Below are positions 24,889 to 32,821 of a stretch of 32,821 bases of DNA, piece after piece. Below the pieces are notes generated by a model. That model saw only the letters and a program-made list of their open reading frames with translations, was not told where the DNA came from and ran no database searches. The translations under genes were made by a program, and so were the position numbers. How positions within the stretch are numbered: position 1 is the stretch's first letter; each line of letters starts with the position of its first letter. Source of the DNA: Beijerinckia sp. L45 (GTDB taxonomy: Bacteria > Pseudomonadota > Alphaproteobacteria > Rhizobiales > Beijerinckiaceae); the NCBI RefSeq assembly GCF_009765775.1, contig NZ_LMUU01000132.1:3781-36601 (forward strand). Reading direction: 5' to 3'.

Positions 24889-24901
24889 GTGCTCTGAGCA
24901 C
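24889..24901. promoter_or_regulatory. 13-bp perfect palindrome in a divergent promoter region
   Basis: GTGCTC-T-GAGCAC is a perfect inverted repeat 27 bp upstream of the carbonic anhydrase ATG and about 95 bp before the CitE-like gene. The one-base centre is too tight for an RNA hairpin, so a protein-binding site is the better reading. Confidence 0.3.
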
Positions 24902-24996
24902 CCTTTTATCCTTTATCCCGCTCGCTCATGCAAAGCTCTGGTAAAAGATTTATGACGGCCGTATTTTGCAGCGCACTATAGCGGAAGGGAAATCCG

Positions 24997-25887
24997 ATGG
25001 CCGTTCGCCCGCGTCGCAGCGCCCTTTTCATGTCGGGCTTGGACGCCCGCGCCCATGAGGCCGCCAAGACGCTTGCCGCCGATGCCCTGGTCTTCGATCT
25101 CGAGGATGCCGTCGAGCCGGAAGCCAAGGAAGCGGCCCGGCGGCAGGTGGTGGCCTCGATCGCCAGCGGGGGCTTCGGGGCCCGCGAGCGCATCATCAGG
25201 ATCAACGCGCGCGACACGGCGTGGGGCCTCGACGATATCAAGGCCGCGGCGGCCGCTGGCGTCGATGCCATCCTGCTGCCGAAGGCCGATCGTCCCGGCG
25301 ACATCATGCGGGCCGCCAAAGACCTGCGCGAGGCCGGCGCACCGGAGCACACGCGCCTCTGGGCGATGATCGAAACGCCGGCCGCCATTCTCAATCTCGA
25401 TTCGATGTTGCGCACGGCGGCGGATCCGTCCTCGCGCCTCGACGTGGTCGTTATGGGAACGGAAGACCTGGCGCGGCAGACGCGTGCGCGGCTGCGCCCC
25501 GGCCGCGCCGGGCTGCTCGCCTATCTCTCGCTCTCCATTGCCGCTGCCCGCGCCTATGGCGTCGACATCCTCGATGGTCGTTTTCACGATTTCGACGGCG
25601 CAGCGTTTGACGCGAAGGGTTTCCGCGCCGAATGCGAGCAGGGCCGAGATCTCGGGATGGATGGCAAAAGCCTGACGCTGCCGGCGCAGATCGCCGTCTG
25701 CAATGCCATCTTCGCGCCACCGCGTGAGGAGATCGTATGGGCGGAAAAGGTCGTGTCCGCTTTCGCCGAGCCGGCCAACGCCAAGATGAGTGTCGTCAAG
25801 GTCGAAGGACGGACCGTCGAGCGCCTGCACGAAGAGATGGCGCGGCGGACTGTCGAGTTGGCGGTCGCCATCGAAGCCATGCGCTGA
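24997..25887 (+). CDS. CitE-like (HpcH/HpaI) C-C lyase
   Basis: The 296-residue TIM-barrel protein belongs to the CitE / malyl-CoA lyase / citramalyl-CoA lyase family, which cleaves hydroxyacyl-CoA or hydroxyacyl-CoA-like substrates with Mg2+. Conserved parts include LVFDLEDAVEP (31-41), IIRINARDT with Arg68 (66-74), a Mg2+ ligand Glu126 in MIETPAA, and GTEDLA (154-159). The C-terminal motif usually written GKxxIHPxQ reads GKSLTLPAQ (223-231), so the histidine is replaced by Leu228. No citD or citF gene is nearby, so it is not part of a citrate lyase complex. A GGAAGGG ribosome site precedes the ATG. The substrate is not clear. Confidence 0.83.
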   Translation: MAVRPRRSALFMSGLDARAHEAAKTLAADALVFDLEDAVEPEAKEAARRQVVASIASGGFGARERIIRINARDTAWGLDDIKAAAAAGVDAILLPKADRPGDIMRAAKDLREAGAPEHTRLWAMIETPAAILNLDSMLRTAADPSSRLDVVVMGTEDLARQTRARLRPGRAGLLAYLSLSIAAARAYGVDILDGRFHDFDGAAFDAKGFRAECEQGRDLGMDGKSLTLPAQIAVCNAIFAPPREEIVWAEKVVSAFAEPANAKMSVVKVEGRTVERLHEEMARRTVELAVAIEAMR

Positions 25888-25914
25888 CGCGGCGAGCCTG
25901 CGGCGCCTCCCCGA

Positions 25915-25938
25915 TCCGGCGATCTAGTCATCGCCGGA
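25915..25938 (+). terminator. Hairpin after the CitE-like gene
   Basis: TCCGGCGAT-CTAGTC-ATCGCCGGA is a perfect 9-bp stem with a six-base loop, 27 bp after the stop codon. It lacks a U-run. It separates the CitE-like gene from the mic60-hemY pair. Confidence 0.45.
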
Positions 25939-26059
25939 ATGATGCCTAATCATGCGATCGACAGGGAACGGCTGAACCTGGGCGCAAGCTGAGCGTTAGC
26001 GCTCATTGCTGATAGGGTCGGCGGCCTTTAGAAGAGCGGCGACACATCGAGGGTGCGAT

Positions 26060-27409
26060 ATGGCTGGTGACGACAACGAGGTTCAACACGATGCCTCGGG
26101 CCCCGTGGGCGCCCCCGAGTCTCACGGGCCGAAGCCTGGTGGAACGGCGCCGTCGCCCATCGCCGAATGGACGGCCAGTGACACCCGCGGCGCTCTCAAC
26201 GAAGCGGGCGCGACGCCCGTCGCTGGCGACGCTTACACTGCCTCTGGGTCGGGCCCTGCGCGGCTTCACGAGTTTTCCGAACCGACGCCGCACGCGGCGG
26301 TCGATGACGCGCCGCCACCGGCTTCGCCGGTGATCCCCGACACGGTGCCTTCCCCGCGCAAGGCCAGTCTCTGGCCGGTTGCGGCCGGCATCGTACTCGG
26401 CGCGGTCATCGGCGCCGGAAGCGCCTTCTACGTTTACTCGACGACCGCCGATGGATCTGTCGAGCCGCAGGTCGCGGCGCTCACCGGTCGGGTCGACGCG
26501 CTGGAAAAACGCCCCGATGCGCAACAGGCGGTCGCGCCGTTGAAGGCATCGCTCGCGAATCTGGCCGGTAAGGTTGCTGCCATCGACGCTACTGCGCGCT
26601 CGCCATCCGCTGCGCCCCAAGCCGCCGGCATTCCGCCGGTCGCCGGTGCAGCGGCGGCGCCGGACCCCACCCTTGCCGCCTTGCAGCAGAAGGTCGCGGC
26701 CCTACAGGCCGCCCTCGGCACGATGCAGCAGCAGGCTGCGGCTTCCAGCGACTTGAAAGCGGCGCAAAGCAAGCTCGCCGCCGTCGAGGCTTCGGTGGCG
26801 GGCGTCCAGAAGCAGGCATCCGCCACGCAGGGCGATGTTCAGTCGCTCCAGTCGGGACAGAAGAGCCTCGAAGGCAAGATCACCAGCGCACCGGCACTGG
26901 CTGTCGTCGCCGACAGCCTCGTCGAGCAGATCAATCGGGGCCTGCCGTTCGCGTCTCAGGTGAATGCCCTGGATTCGCTCGGCGTCGATCCCGCGAAGAT
27001 TGCCGTGTTGCGGCAGTCCGCCGACCATGGCGTTCCCTCGGCAGCCGTCCTCGCCACGAAGTTCGAGCCGCTGACCGATGATCTTCTGTCCGCGGGTTAC
27101 AAGGCGAAGCCGAACGCCAGCTTTTGGGACCGGATGAAGGATGGTGCCGGCAGCTTGGTTTCGATCCGTCGCATCGACGATGTCGATGGCCCGGATACGC
27201 CGTCGCGCGTCGCACGGATCAAGGCCGATCTGGCCCGCAACGACGTGATCGATGCGGTCGCGACATGGAACCTGCTGCCGCCCGAGGCGAAAGCCAAGCC
27301 GGACGCTGCGGCCTGGGGGGCGCTCGCCAAGACGCACGCCGATGCCAAGACCGCGGCGAATGCCGTCGAGCACGACGCCATCGCGGCGCTGAGCACCAAG
27401 AAATCATGA
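26060..27409 (+). CDS. Mic60/mitofilin-like inner-membrane protein
   Basis: The 449-residue protein has a Pro/Ala-rich disordered cytoplasmic N-terminus (about 1-100), one membrane helix (about 105-126), a long Ala/Gln-rich coiled coil (about 135-280) and a C-terminal mitofilin-like domain (about 285-430). This is the layout of alphaproteobacterial Mic60 (COG4223), which shapes intracytoplasmic membranes and contacts the outer-membrane BAM machinery. Its position directly before a hemY gene is the known genomic signature. The ATG at 26060 has GAGGG about 6 bases upstream. The usual upstream partners hemC and hemD are missing; a CitE-like gene takes their place. Confidence rests on layout and neighbour together, as primary sequence is poorly conserved. 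Confidence 0.82.
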   Translation: MAGDDNEVQHDASGPVGAPESHGPKPGGTAPSPIAEWTASDTRGALNEAGATPVAGDAYTASGSGPARLHEFSEPTPHAAVDDAPPPASPVIPDTVPSPRKASLWPVAAGIVLGAVIGAGSAFYVYSTTADGSVEPQVAALTGRVDALEKRPDAQQAVAPLKASLANLAGKVAAIDATARSPSAAPQAAGIPPVAGAAAAPDPTLAALQQKVAALQAALGTMQQQAAASSDLKAAQSKLAAVEASVAGVQKQASATQGDVQSLQSGQKSLEGKITSAPALAVVADSLVEQINRGLPFASQVNALDSLGVDPAKIAVLRQSADHGVPSAAVLATKFEPLTDDLLSAGYKAKPNASFWDRMKDGAGSLVSIRRIDDVDGPDTPSRVARIKADLARNDVIDAVATWNLLPPEAKAKPDAAAWGALAKTHADAKTAANAVEHDAIAALSTKKS

Positions 27410-27443
27410 GCCACGCCGCATCACGCTTTCAGCGGGGAACCCG

Positions 27444-29156
27444 ATGATCCGCATCCTGATTTATCTTTTGTTGCTCGCGGCTGCGGCTTATGGCGCGGAC
27501 TGGCTGCTGCAGCGGCCCGGCCACATCGACGTGACCTGGGCCGGCTATCACATCACCACGTCCGCCGCCGTCGGCTTCGCGCTCATCGTGCTGATCGCCA
27601 TCGTGCTGATGGTGGTGTGGAGCATTCTAAGGTTCATCTTCGGCTTTCCCTCCTTCGTGGCGATGGCATCGCGGCATCGGCGTCGCGAAAAAGGCTATGC
27701 TGCACTGTCGCGCGGCCTGATTGCCGCCGGGGCCGGCGACGCGCGGGCGGCAAGCCGCGCCTCGGTTCAGGCCAGCAAGCATTTGCGCGACGATCCGCTA
27801 GCCCTGGTGCTGCGTGCCCAGGCAGCACGGTTGACCGGTGACGGCGCCCGCGCCGAAGCGGCCTATGGCGAACTTGCGCAGCGCGACGACACCCGCATTC
27901 TTGGCCTCCGCGGTTTGCACGACGAGGCGCATCGTCGTGGCGACGCCGAAGCCGCGCGGCACTTCGCAGGCGAAGCCTATCGCGACAGGGCGTTGCCCTG
28001 GTCGGCGCAGACGGTGCTCGAACATCGCGCCGCCGAAGGCGACTGGCAGAAGGCGCTCGCCACAGTCGAAACCAGCGTAGCGGCGAAACTCGTCGACCGC
28101 GAAACCGGCGACCGGCAGCGCGCGGTGCTCGAAACCGCCATCGGCCTCGCCAAGGAAGCCACGGCCCCCGACGAGGCGCTGGCGCTGGCGCGCGCGGCGA
28201 TGAAACGGGCGCCCGATCTCGTTCCGGCCATCGTCCTTACCGCGCGTCTGCTGACCCGCCGCGGCGACATCCGCAAGGCGGCAAAGCTGATCGAGGCGGC
28301 CTGGCCGCGCTGCCCGCATCCCGAACTCGCCCGCGCCTATCTCGACGTCCGCCCTGGCGACTCGACCAGCGACCGGTTGGCGCGTGCCAACACCCTGATG
28401 CGGATTTCCTCCTTCGACCCGATCAGCCGGATGACCGTGGCGCGGACCGCCCTGGGGGCGAAAAACTTTGCCGCGGCGCGCGAAGCGATGGCGCCGGTGA
28501 TCGCCGAAGGCAAACGCCCGACCGTGCGCGCCTGCCTGCTGATGGCCGATCTCGAGGATGCCGAGTTCGGCGATCTCGGCCAGTGGCGGGAATGGCTGGC
28601 GCGGGCCTCGCGGGCGCCGCTCGACCCCGCGTGGATCGCCGACGGCATCGTCTACGACCAGTGGGAGCCGGTGTCGCCGACAACCGGCCGGCTCGACGCC
28701 TTCGTCTGGCAGGCGCCCGCGGACCGTCCTGGCCACACCATGGAAGCCATGCCGGCACCAGTGCAGCCGCGCCGGGAGGCGCTGGAACGCCGCTCCGACG
28801 TGCCGTTGCCGTCCGAGGCGCCGCAGGCCGCGCTCGAACATCACGAGGCTCCCGCCGAGCCGGCGGGTGGATTCCCCGGTCACAACGGCGCCGGGACTCC
28901 GGCCGGCAAGGCGGAAACGCCTGCAAAAGAATGGGCGGCGCCCGAACCGCTGACGCCGATAGCGGGGACCGACGGGGACAATGATTCTGAGGCGATCATC
29001 GCAGTGCCGGTCGCGCCGACGATTGCGCCGCCGGCGCCCCGCCCGTTCATGCGGTCGGTCATCGTAGCCCCCGACGACCCCGGCATCGACCTGCCGCGCG
29101 AAGCACCCGCCAAGGCGGCCGCGCCACAGCGTGAAGATCTCACCACATCCGGCTAG
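27444..29156 (+). CDS. hemY: HemY-type TPR membrane protein
   Basis: The 570-residue protein has two N-terminal membrane helices (about 3-20 and 38-64) enclosing the HemY_N segment, then TPR-like helical repeats (about 85-400), and a Pro/Ala-rich disordered C-terminus of about 160 residues. HemY_N proteins (COG3898) are annotated in heme biosynthesis but are not the protoporphyrinogen oxidase also called HemY; their biochemical role is unsettled. It starts 34 bp after the mic60-like gene and is probably cotranscribed with it. The C-terminal tail is longer than in enterobacterial HemY. The tRNA-Thr gene follows 78 bp downstream. Confidence 0.87.
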   Translation: MIRILIYLLLLAAAAYGADWLLQRPGHIDVTWAGYHITTSAAVGFALIVLIAIVLMVVWSILRFIFGFPSFVAMASRHRRREKGYAALSRGLIAAGAGDARAASRASVQASKHLRDDPLALVLRAQAARLTGDGARAEAAYGELAQRDDTRILGLRGLHDEAHRRGDAEAARHFAGEAYRDRALPWSAQTVLEHRAAEGDWQKALATVETSVAAKLVDRETGDRQRAVLETAIGLAKEATAPDEALALARAAMKRAPDLVPAIVLTARLLTRRGDIRKAAKLIEAAWPRCPHPELARAYLDVRPGDSTSDRLARANTLMRISSFDPISRMTVARTALGAKNFAAAREAMAPVIAEGKRPTVRACLLMADLEDAEFGDLGQWREWLARASRAPLDPAWIADGIVYDQWEPVSPTTGRLDAFVWQAPADRPGHTMEAMPAPVQPRREALERRSDVPLPSEAPQAALEHHEAPAEPAGGFPGHNGAGTPAGKAETPAKEWAAPEPLTPIAGTDGDNDSEAIIAVPVAPTIAPPAPRPFMRSVIVAPDDPGIDLPREAPAKAAAPQREDLTTSG

Positions 29157-29174
29157 TTTGACCGCATGCCCGCA

Positions 29175-29203
29175 TTGCCAAAAGGCCTTGCGCTCGCTAT
29201 GGA
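29175..29203 (+). promoter_or_regulatory. Sigma-70 promoter for tRNA-Thr
   Basis: TTGCCA (29175-29180), 17 bases, then TATGGA (29198-29203) matches a housekeeping promoter with optimal spacing. The start point would be near 29210, about 25 bases before the tRNA. Confidence 0.5.
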
Positions 29204-29234
29204 ACAACCACGGCGCGCTCCGGCGCGTCGTGTT

Positions 29235-29310
29235 GCCGCAATAGCTCAGCTGGTAGAGCACCTCATTCGTAATGAGGGGGTCGGGAGTTCGAATCTCTCT
29301 TGCGGCACCA
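29235..29310 (+). tRNA. tRNA-Thr (anticodon CGT)
   Basis: The 76-base sequence folds as a complete cloverleaf. Acceptor stem GCCGCAA pairs with TTGCGGC, followed by A and an encoded CCA. The D arm is GCTC-AGCTGGTA-GAGC, the anticodon stem CCTCA/TGAGG encloses TTCGTAA with anticodon CGT at 29268-29270, and the T arm contains TTCGAAT. It reads the ACG threonine codon. Confidence 0.96.
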
Positions 29311-29480
29311 ATAAAATCAAACACTTAAGCTTTTTAACGCGCGTACAGTTTTCTGGGGTGACGCGCGTGGTCGTCATTTTCGAGATGACTGCCGATTGCC
29401 GATCTCCAGCTGCTTAGGGCAAACGTCCATCCGTCGTTAATCTCGCGAATCGATCACGTAAAGGCTTAAGGCAACGTCAA

Positions 29481-29506
29481 AATGCCGCCTATGAGTAGGC
29501 GGCATT
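29481..29506 (-). terminator. Intrinsic terminator of the small minus-strand ORF
   Basis: On the minus strand AATGCCGCCTA-CTCA-TAGGCGGCATT forms a perfect 11-bp stem with a four-base loop and continues into four T residues. It begins ten bases after the stop codon at 29517. The U-run is present only in the minus direction. Confidence 0.65.
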
Positions 29507-29516
29507 CCACAAAGAG

Positions 29517-29711
29517 TCAGTCCCGCTCCGCACACGAGCCTCGCCACCCGTCGGAGGAAGGCCATGACGCGGCTGCATAGAGCAGGGCTTCTGCCGAAGC
29601 GATTGTCGCCTCCGGGTATTTCCAAAATCGCCTGTTCCGGCTGATCCCGTCGAAAAGCTTTCGAGGATCCATCGTATCGAAACGCTCTTTTGCGTGGCGC
29701 TCGTCGTGCAT
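29517..29711 (-). CDS. Small hypothetical protein
   Basis: I do not recognise this 64-residue protein. It opens MHDERHAKERFDTMDPRKLF and is strongly charged in its first half, with several Trp and aromatic residues later (RRFWKYPEA). The ATG at 29711 lacks a clear ribosome site; an internal Met at residue 14 is an alternative. Support for a real gene comes from the intrinsic terminator just after its stop codon and the operator-like palindrome 18 bp before its start. A longer overlapping frame from 29739 on the same strand looks less protein-like. Confidence 0.45.
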   Translation of the reverse strand: MHDERHAKERFDTMDPRKLFDGISRNRRFWKYPEATIASAEALLYAAASWPSSDGWRGSCAERD

Positions 29712-29728
29712 CCATGTTCTGAATCGGA

Positions 29729-29756
29729 TCTAATGACAATAAATATTGTCGTTAGA
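29729..29756. promoter_or_regulatory. 28-bp operator-like palindrome
   Basis: TCTAATGACAATA-AA-TATTGTCGTTAGA pairs over 13 positions with one G-T mismatch. It lies 18 bp upstream of the small minus-strand ORF and about 147 bp before the GGDEF-EAL gene, in an AT-rich stretch (about 29725-29900) unlike the rest of the window. It probably binds a dimeric regulator controlling one or both genes. A second short repeat, CCATTT...AAATGG, is at 29791-29809. Confidence 0.5.
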
Positions 29757-29902
29757 AATGTAAATTACGATACGTTATTTTTGTATACATCCATTTTATT
29801 TTGAAATGGGCAATAATATCCAGTTTAGCGCTCGATGTTAATACGATACTAGAGACGATAGATCATATTAGGTCATTGGATTGGCCGGTATATTGGTGAA
29901 GC

Positions 29903-32467
29903 ATGACGCATTCGATTTTGGAGGGCGAAAGGCTCAGGGCCCTTCGTGACCTATGTATCGTAGGCAGTCCTTCGGAAGCCCATCTGGAAGCTGTCTGCCG
30001 GGTCGCCGCTCATCTCTATGACGTTCCGATAGCGCTCGTAACCTTGGTCGACGAAGTGACGGTATGGATCAAGGCGGCTTACGGAGTCGATCCGAACCCC
30101 GTTCCTCGCTCCGATGCCTTCTGCCACCAGACCGTCGAGTCCGTTTTAGGGGAGGCGTTGGTGCTGCCCGATCTTGATCGGTGCGCACGATGGCGTGATT
30201 CGTCTTTGGTGCGAGGCGGACCGAATGCTCGCTTTTACGCAGGTGTGCCGCTCGCGTTGGAGTCGGGCGTGAACATCGGCACGCTGTGCATCATGGATAC
30301 CGTGGCCCGCCCGAATTTCGGAGCCGCAGAGACGAAAGGCCTCCATGACCTGGCAAGCATCGTGGAGGCACATTTTCGGCTCCACGAGGCGCGCATCGCC
30401 CGTAGCAAGGATGACGAGCGATACCGTCTCCTGGCGGACAACAGCACCGACCTGATCATTCGATCCGATCTTGACGCGACTCGCCGCTACGTTTCGCCGG
30501 CTGTCCGGACGATTCTTGGTTACGAGCCTGAAGATCTGCTCGGGGGCCGCCCATTCGAGTTTATACATCCTGACGACTTCGAGACGTTCGCCAAAAATAT
30601 GGATGACCTGGCAAATGCGCGGATCGAGAGAGGGATCGCGCGCCAGCGCTACCGTCACAAGGACGGACGCTGGATCTGGGTCGAGGTGACGTTCAGCTTG
30701 ACGCGGAATCCTATAACCGGGATCGCCGATGGATTCGTGTCTTCGTTGCGCGATATCTCGGACCGCATGGTCATGGAAGATGCCTTGCGGATCAGCGAGG
30801 AGCGCTTGTCGCTCGCGCTCGACAGCGGCAGCGACGGTCTCTGGGATTGGAACCTGACGACAGGCGAGGTCGACCTGTCAGGGCAGTGGATGACGATCCT
30901 CGGCTATGGGCCGGAAGAGATTGCGCCGAACATTCTGGCCTGGAAGAGCCGATTGCATCCCGACGACGTTGCCCTCGCGAAGAAACATTTGGTCGCTCAC
31001 TTAAGCGGAAAGACGGATCGCCTTGAATGCGAATACCGGGTCCGGATGAAGAGCGGCGACTACTCTTGGGTGCTTGCACGCGGAAAGATCGTCGCCAGGG
31101 ACGCTAAGGGTCGGCCCGTCCGTATGGTCGGCACGAAAATCGACATCACCCGTCGCAAGGAGGTCGAGCGACAGATCGAGCACATGGCGGCTCACGACGC
31201 CCTTACTGGACTGCCGAACCGCATTCTGTTTCGAGATAGATTGACGCGGGAAACCAGCAAAGCGAAGCAGTTCGGGTACACGTTTGCCGTGCTCGCCTGC
31301 GATCTCGACGGCTTCAAGAACGTCAACGACACGATGGGCCATTCTGCGGGGGATACTGTCCTCTCGCTCGTTGCCGAAAGGCTCAAGGCCGTGGTTCGCG
31401 AAGGCGACATGGTCGCCCGGCTCGGCGGCGACGAATTTGCCATCGTGCTGGGGCAGACCAGCACGGACGACGAAGCCAGAGCGGTTGCCTGCCGCGTCAT
31501 CGAGGCGATCGAGATGCCGATCGCCATAGAAGGACAGTCGGTGCGCGTCAGCATCAGCGTCGGAATTTCGACCGGTCGGGCCCGGGGCGCAGACGCCGCT
31601 CAACTCTTCAGGAACGCGGACATCGCGCTCTACAGGGCAAAGGCAGCGGGTCGCAACACCTATTGCTGCTACGAAGCCGGGATGGAGCCGCGGCTGGCGG
31701 GGTCGGCGTGCCTCGAACACGATATGCAGGACGTGTTGCAGTCCGGCGGCCTTACCCTCGATTACCAACCCGTGATCCTGCTCGCGACGGGACACATCGT
31801 CGGCTTCGAGGCGCTGATGCGATGGGAGCATCCGATACGGGGCAAAGTGCCACCGTCCCAATTCATCCCGATCGCCGAAGAAAGCGGGATGATCGTCTGT
31901 CTCGGCGAATGGGCGCTAATCGAAGCATGCCGCGAGGCCGCCTCCTGGCCCGATCACATCCGAATCGCGGTCAATGTTTCCGCGGTGCAATTCCGGCGAC
32001 CTGGGCTGGAGGACAGCGTGCAGAGGGCGCTCGTTGCATCCGGTCTTCCGGCGGACCGTCTCGAATTGGAGATCACGGAGAGCGTGCTGATGCAGGACGC
32101 GCAAGCCGTGATCTCGAGCCTACGTCGGCTCAGAGCGATGGGCGTCCGGATCGCGCTCGACGATTTCGGCACTGGATATTCGAGCCTGAGTTATCTCAGG
32201 CAGTTCCCCTTCAACAAGATCAAGATCGATCGGGCCTTCGTGCAGGATATTCATGATCCGAACACGGCGGCCATCGTGCGGGCTGTCGTGGGGCTCGGCG
32301 AACGGGTTGGCGCGGCGATAACCGCGGAAGGGGTTGAGACCGAGGAGCAACTGAAACGTGTCAGGCAGGAGGGGTGTACCGAAGTGCAGGGATACTTCTT
32401 CAGCGGTCCAATGCACGCTGAGGACGCGAAAGTCTTAATCACTCAATTTGTAAAATCGGCTGCTTGA
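29903..32467 (+). CDS. GAF-PAS-PAS-GGDEF-EAL cyclic-di-GMP signalling protein
   Basis: The 854-residue soluble protein has a GAF domain (about 15-162), PAS1 (about 172-290), PAS2 (about 296-420), GGDEF (about 425-590) and EAL (about 600-850). The GGDEF active site is intact (508-512) and has the inhibitory I-site REGD at 499-502, exactly five residues before it. EAL is intact at 636-638 with ITES (724-727), DDFGTGYSSL (753-762), a Lys in NKIKID and EGVE (809-812). Both diguanylate cyclase and phosphodiesterase activity are therefore possible. The net direction is not predictable from sequence. No membrane helix is present. A GGTGA ribosome site precedes the ATG at 29903. The long AT-rich upstream region suggests regulated transcription. 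Confidence 0.93.
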   Translation: MTHSILEGERLRALRDLCIVGSPSEAHLEAVCRVAAHLYDVPIALVTLVDEVTVWIKAAYGVDPNPVPRSDAFCHQTVESVLGEALVLPDLDRCARWRDSSLVRGGPNARFYAGVPLALESGVNIGTLCIMDTVARPNFGAAETKGLHDLASIVEAHFRLHEARIARSKDDERYRLLADNSTDLIIRSDLDATRRYVSPAVRTILGYEPEDLLGGRPFEFIHPDDFETFAKNMDDLANARIERGIARQRYRHKDGRWIWVEVTFSLTRNPITGIADGFVSSLRDISDRMVMEDALRISEERLSLALDSGSDGLWDWNLTTGEVDLSGQWMTILGYGPEEIAPNILAWKSRLHPDDVALAKKHLVAHLSGKTDRLECEYRVRMKSGDYSWVLARGKIVARDAKGRPVRMVGTKIDITRRKEVERQIEHMAAHDALTGLPNRILFRDRLTRETSKAKQFGYTFAVLACDLDGFKNVNDTMGHSAGDTVLSLVAERLKAVVREGDMVARLGGDEFAIVLGQTSTDDEARAVACRVIEAIEMPIAIEGQSVRVSISVGISTGRARGADAAQLFRNADIALYRAKAAGRNTYCCYEAGMEPRLAGSACLEHDMQDVLQSGGLTLDYQPVILLATGHIVGFEALMRWEHPIRGKVPPSQFIPIAEESGMIVCLGEWALIEACREAASWPDHIRIAVNVSAVQFRRPGLEDSVQRALVASGLPADRLELEITESVLMQDAQAVISSLRRLRAMGVRIALDDFGTGYSSLSYLRQFPFNKIKIDRAFVQDIHDPNTAAIVRAVVGLGERVGAAITAEGVETEEQLKRVRQEGCTEVQGYFFSGPMHAEDAKVLITQFVKSAA

Positions 32468-32509
32468 TCGTCGGCCGCGTCGGCCGGCGACGGATCGAGG
32501 CTGGCTCGC

Positions 32510-32776
32510 TCAGCTCTCCATCCTTCGCAGCCTAGGCCGAGGCGTCCGGTGAGGACGCGTCGTCGAGCGGCGCTTTCTCGATCTCAATATATAAGATCGG
32601 CCCGACCCAGCCCGGCCATGAATGGACGTTTGTTCTGGCTCATCCAGCAACAATGCAAAGCCCTTGCGCTCCGGTTTTATGGCGAGCCCCCCGGGAAGAC
32701 GACCGACAGGCACGGAGCGGATCGCCTTCAGGTTCGGGACGTCGATCACGGTGAGATCGTTAGGCTCAGGACTCAT
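32510..32776 (-). pseudogene. Fragment resembling one blade of a YVTN beta-propeller
   Basis: This 88-residue ORF begins with about 30 residues, NDLTVIDVPNLKAIRSVPVG then RLPGGLAIKP, that match the consensus of YVTN-type beta-propeller repeats. Such proteins usually have seven blades; here there is only one. The rest is Arg-rich and looks untemplated. Its ATG overlaps the stop codon of the preceding gene as ATGA, which may be chance. The frame is also open upstream to the window edge. I read it as a decayed remnant or the last part of a frameshifted gene; a genuine small protein is less likely. Confidence 0.4.
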
Positions 32777-32821
32777 TGATCGATCCAGAAGATGACGGTG
32801 GCCGCGATGCAGATGGCTGAC
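32773..32821 (-). CDS. C-terminal tail of an unknown (membrane?) protein, partial
   Basis: One minus-strand frame enters from the right edge and ends at a TGA at 32775-32773 with the hydrophobic tail SAICIAATVIFWIDQ. It resembles the end of a membrane helix, but 15 residues are too few to be sure. The stop overlaps the ATG of the propeller-like ORF (ATGA). Confidence 0.25.
   Translation of the reverse strand, partial: SAICIAATVIFWIDQ

Noticed and set aside
27798-29324. Long minus-strand ORF antisense to hemY and tRNA-Thr
   Set aside because: Its N-terminal residues (REIRTPDPLITNEVLYQLSY) are the well-known false translation of a tRNA antisense strand, and the rest mirrors hemY codons.
29166-29417. 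Plus-strand ORF across the tRNA gene
   Set aside because: The segment AIAQLVEHLIRNEGVGSSNL is the sense translation of the tRNA itself, a common annotation artefact.

Overview
The window looks like a chromosomal segment of a GC-rich alphaproteobacterium, probably of the Hyphomicrobiales (Rhizobiales). The inference rests on a Mic60/mitofilin-like gene next to a HemY-type gene, a good match to a sigma-EcfG general-stress promoter, a tlpA/argH divergent pair of the bradyrhizobial kind, and long GC-rich open frames. I see no insertion sequence, phage gene, CRISPR array or rRNA.

Left part (1-8593). A truncated cobyric acid synthase gene (cobQ) follows a thioredoxin-like tlpA on the minus strand. 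argH diverges from tlpA with only 28 bp between the two start codons. Then come a small unknown ORF, a CorA-type Mg2+ channel, a DUF883/ElaB-like stress protein behind a sigma-EcfG-type promoter, another small ORF, a stand-alone FabH-like ketosynthase III, a small unknown ORF and a membrane hybrid histidine kinase.

Centre (8611-20134), the most interesting region. A 2482-residue type I polyketide synthase has the order KS-AT-DH-cMT-(structural KR)-ER-KR-ACP, the order of fungal highly reducing synthases, and no thioesterase or reductase release domain. Upstream on the same strand lies an alpha-oxoamine synthase (8-amino-7-oxononanoate / serine palmitoyltransferase fold). Divergent from it is a CDP-alcohol phosphotransferase, which runs convergently into a GT4 glycosyltransferase with a 40-bp overlap. 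I infer that the PKS builds a reduced alkyl chain on its ACP, that the oxoamine synthase releases it by decarboxylative condensation with an amino acid (as in fumonisin and sphingofungin pathways), and that the two membrane or lipid enzymes may add head groups. This would be a polyketide-derived, sphingoid-like aminolipid. The product is not known from sequence.

Right part (20184-32821). It holds a small secreted protein, a single-pass envelope protein, asd behind a hairpin-rich leader, a lipoprotein alpha/beta hydrolase, a beta-carbonic anhydrase divergent from a CitE-like lyase, the mic60-hemY pair, tRNA-Thr(CGT), a small ORF with its own intrinsic terminator, and a GAF-PAS-PAS-GGDEF-EAL protein behind an AT-rich region with a 28-bp palindrome. 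At the right edge are the tail of an unknown membrane protein and an ORF resembling one blade of a YVTN beta-propeller. Most of these are housekeeping or signalling genes and show no functional link to the central lipid locus.
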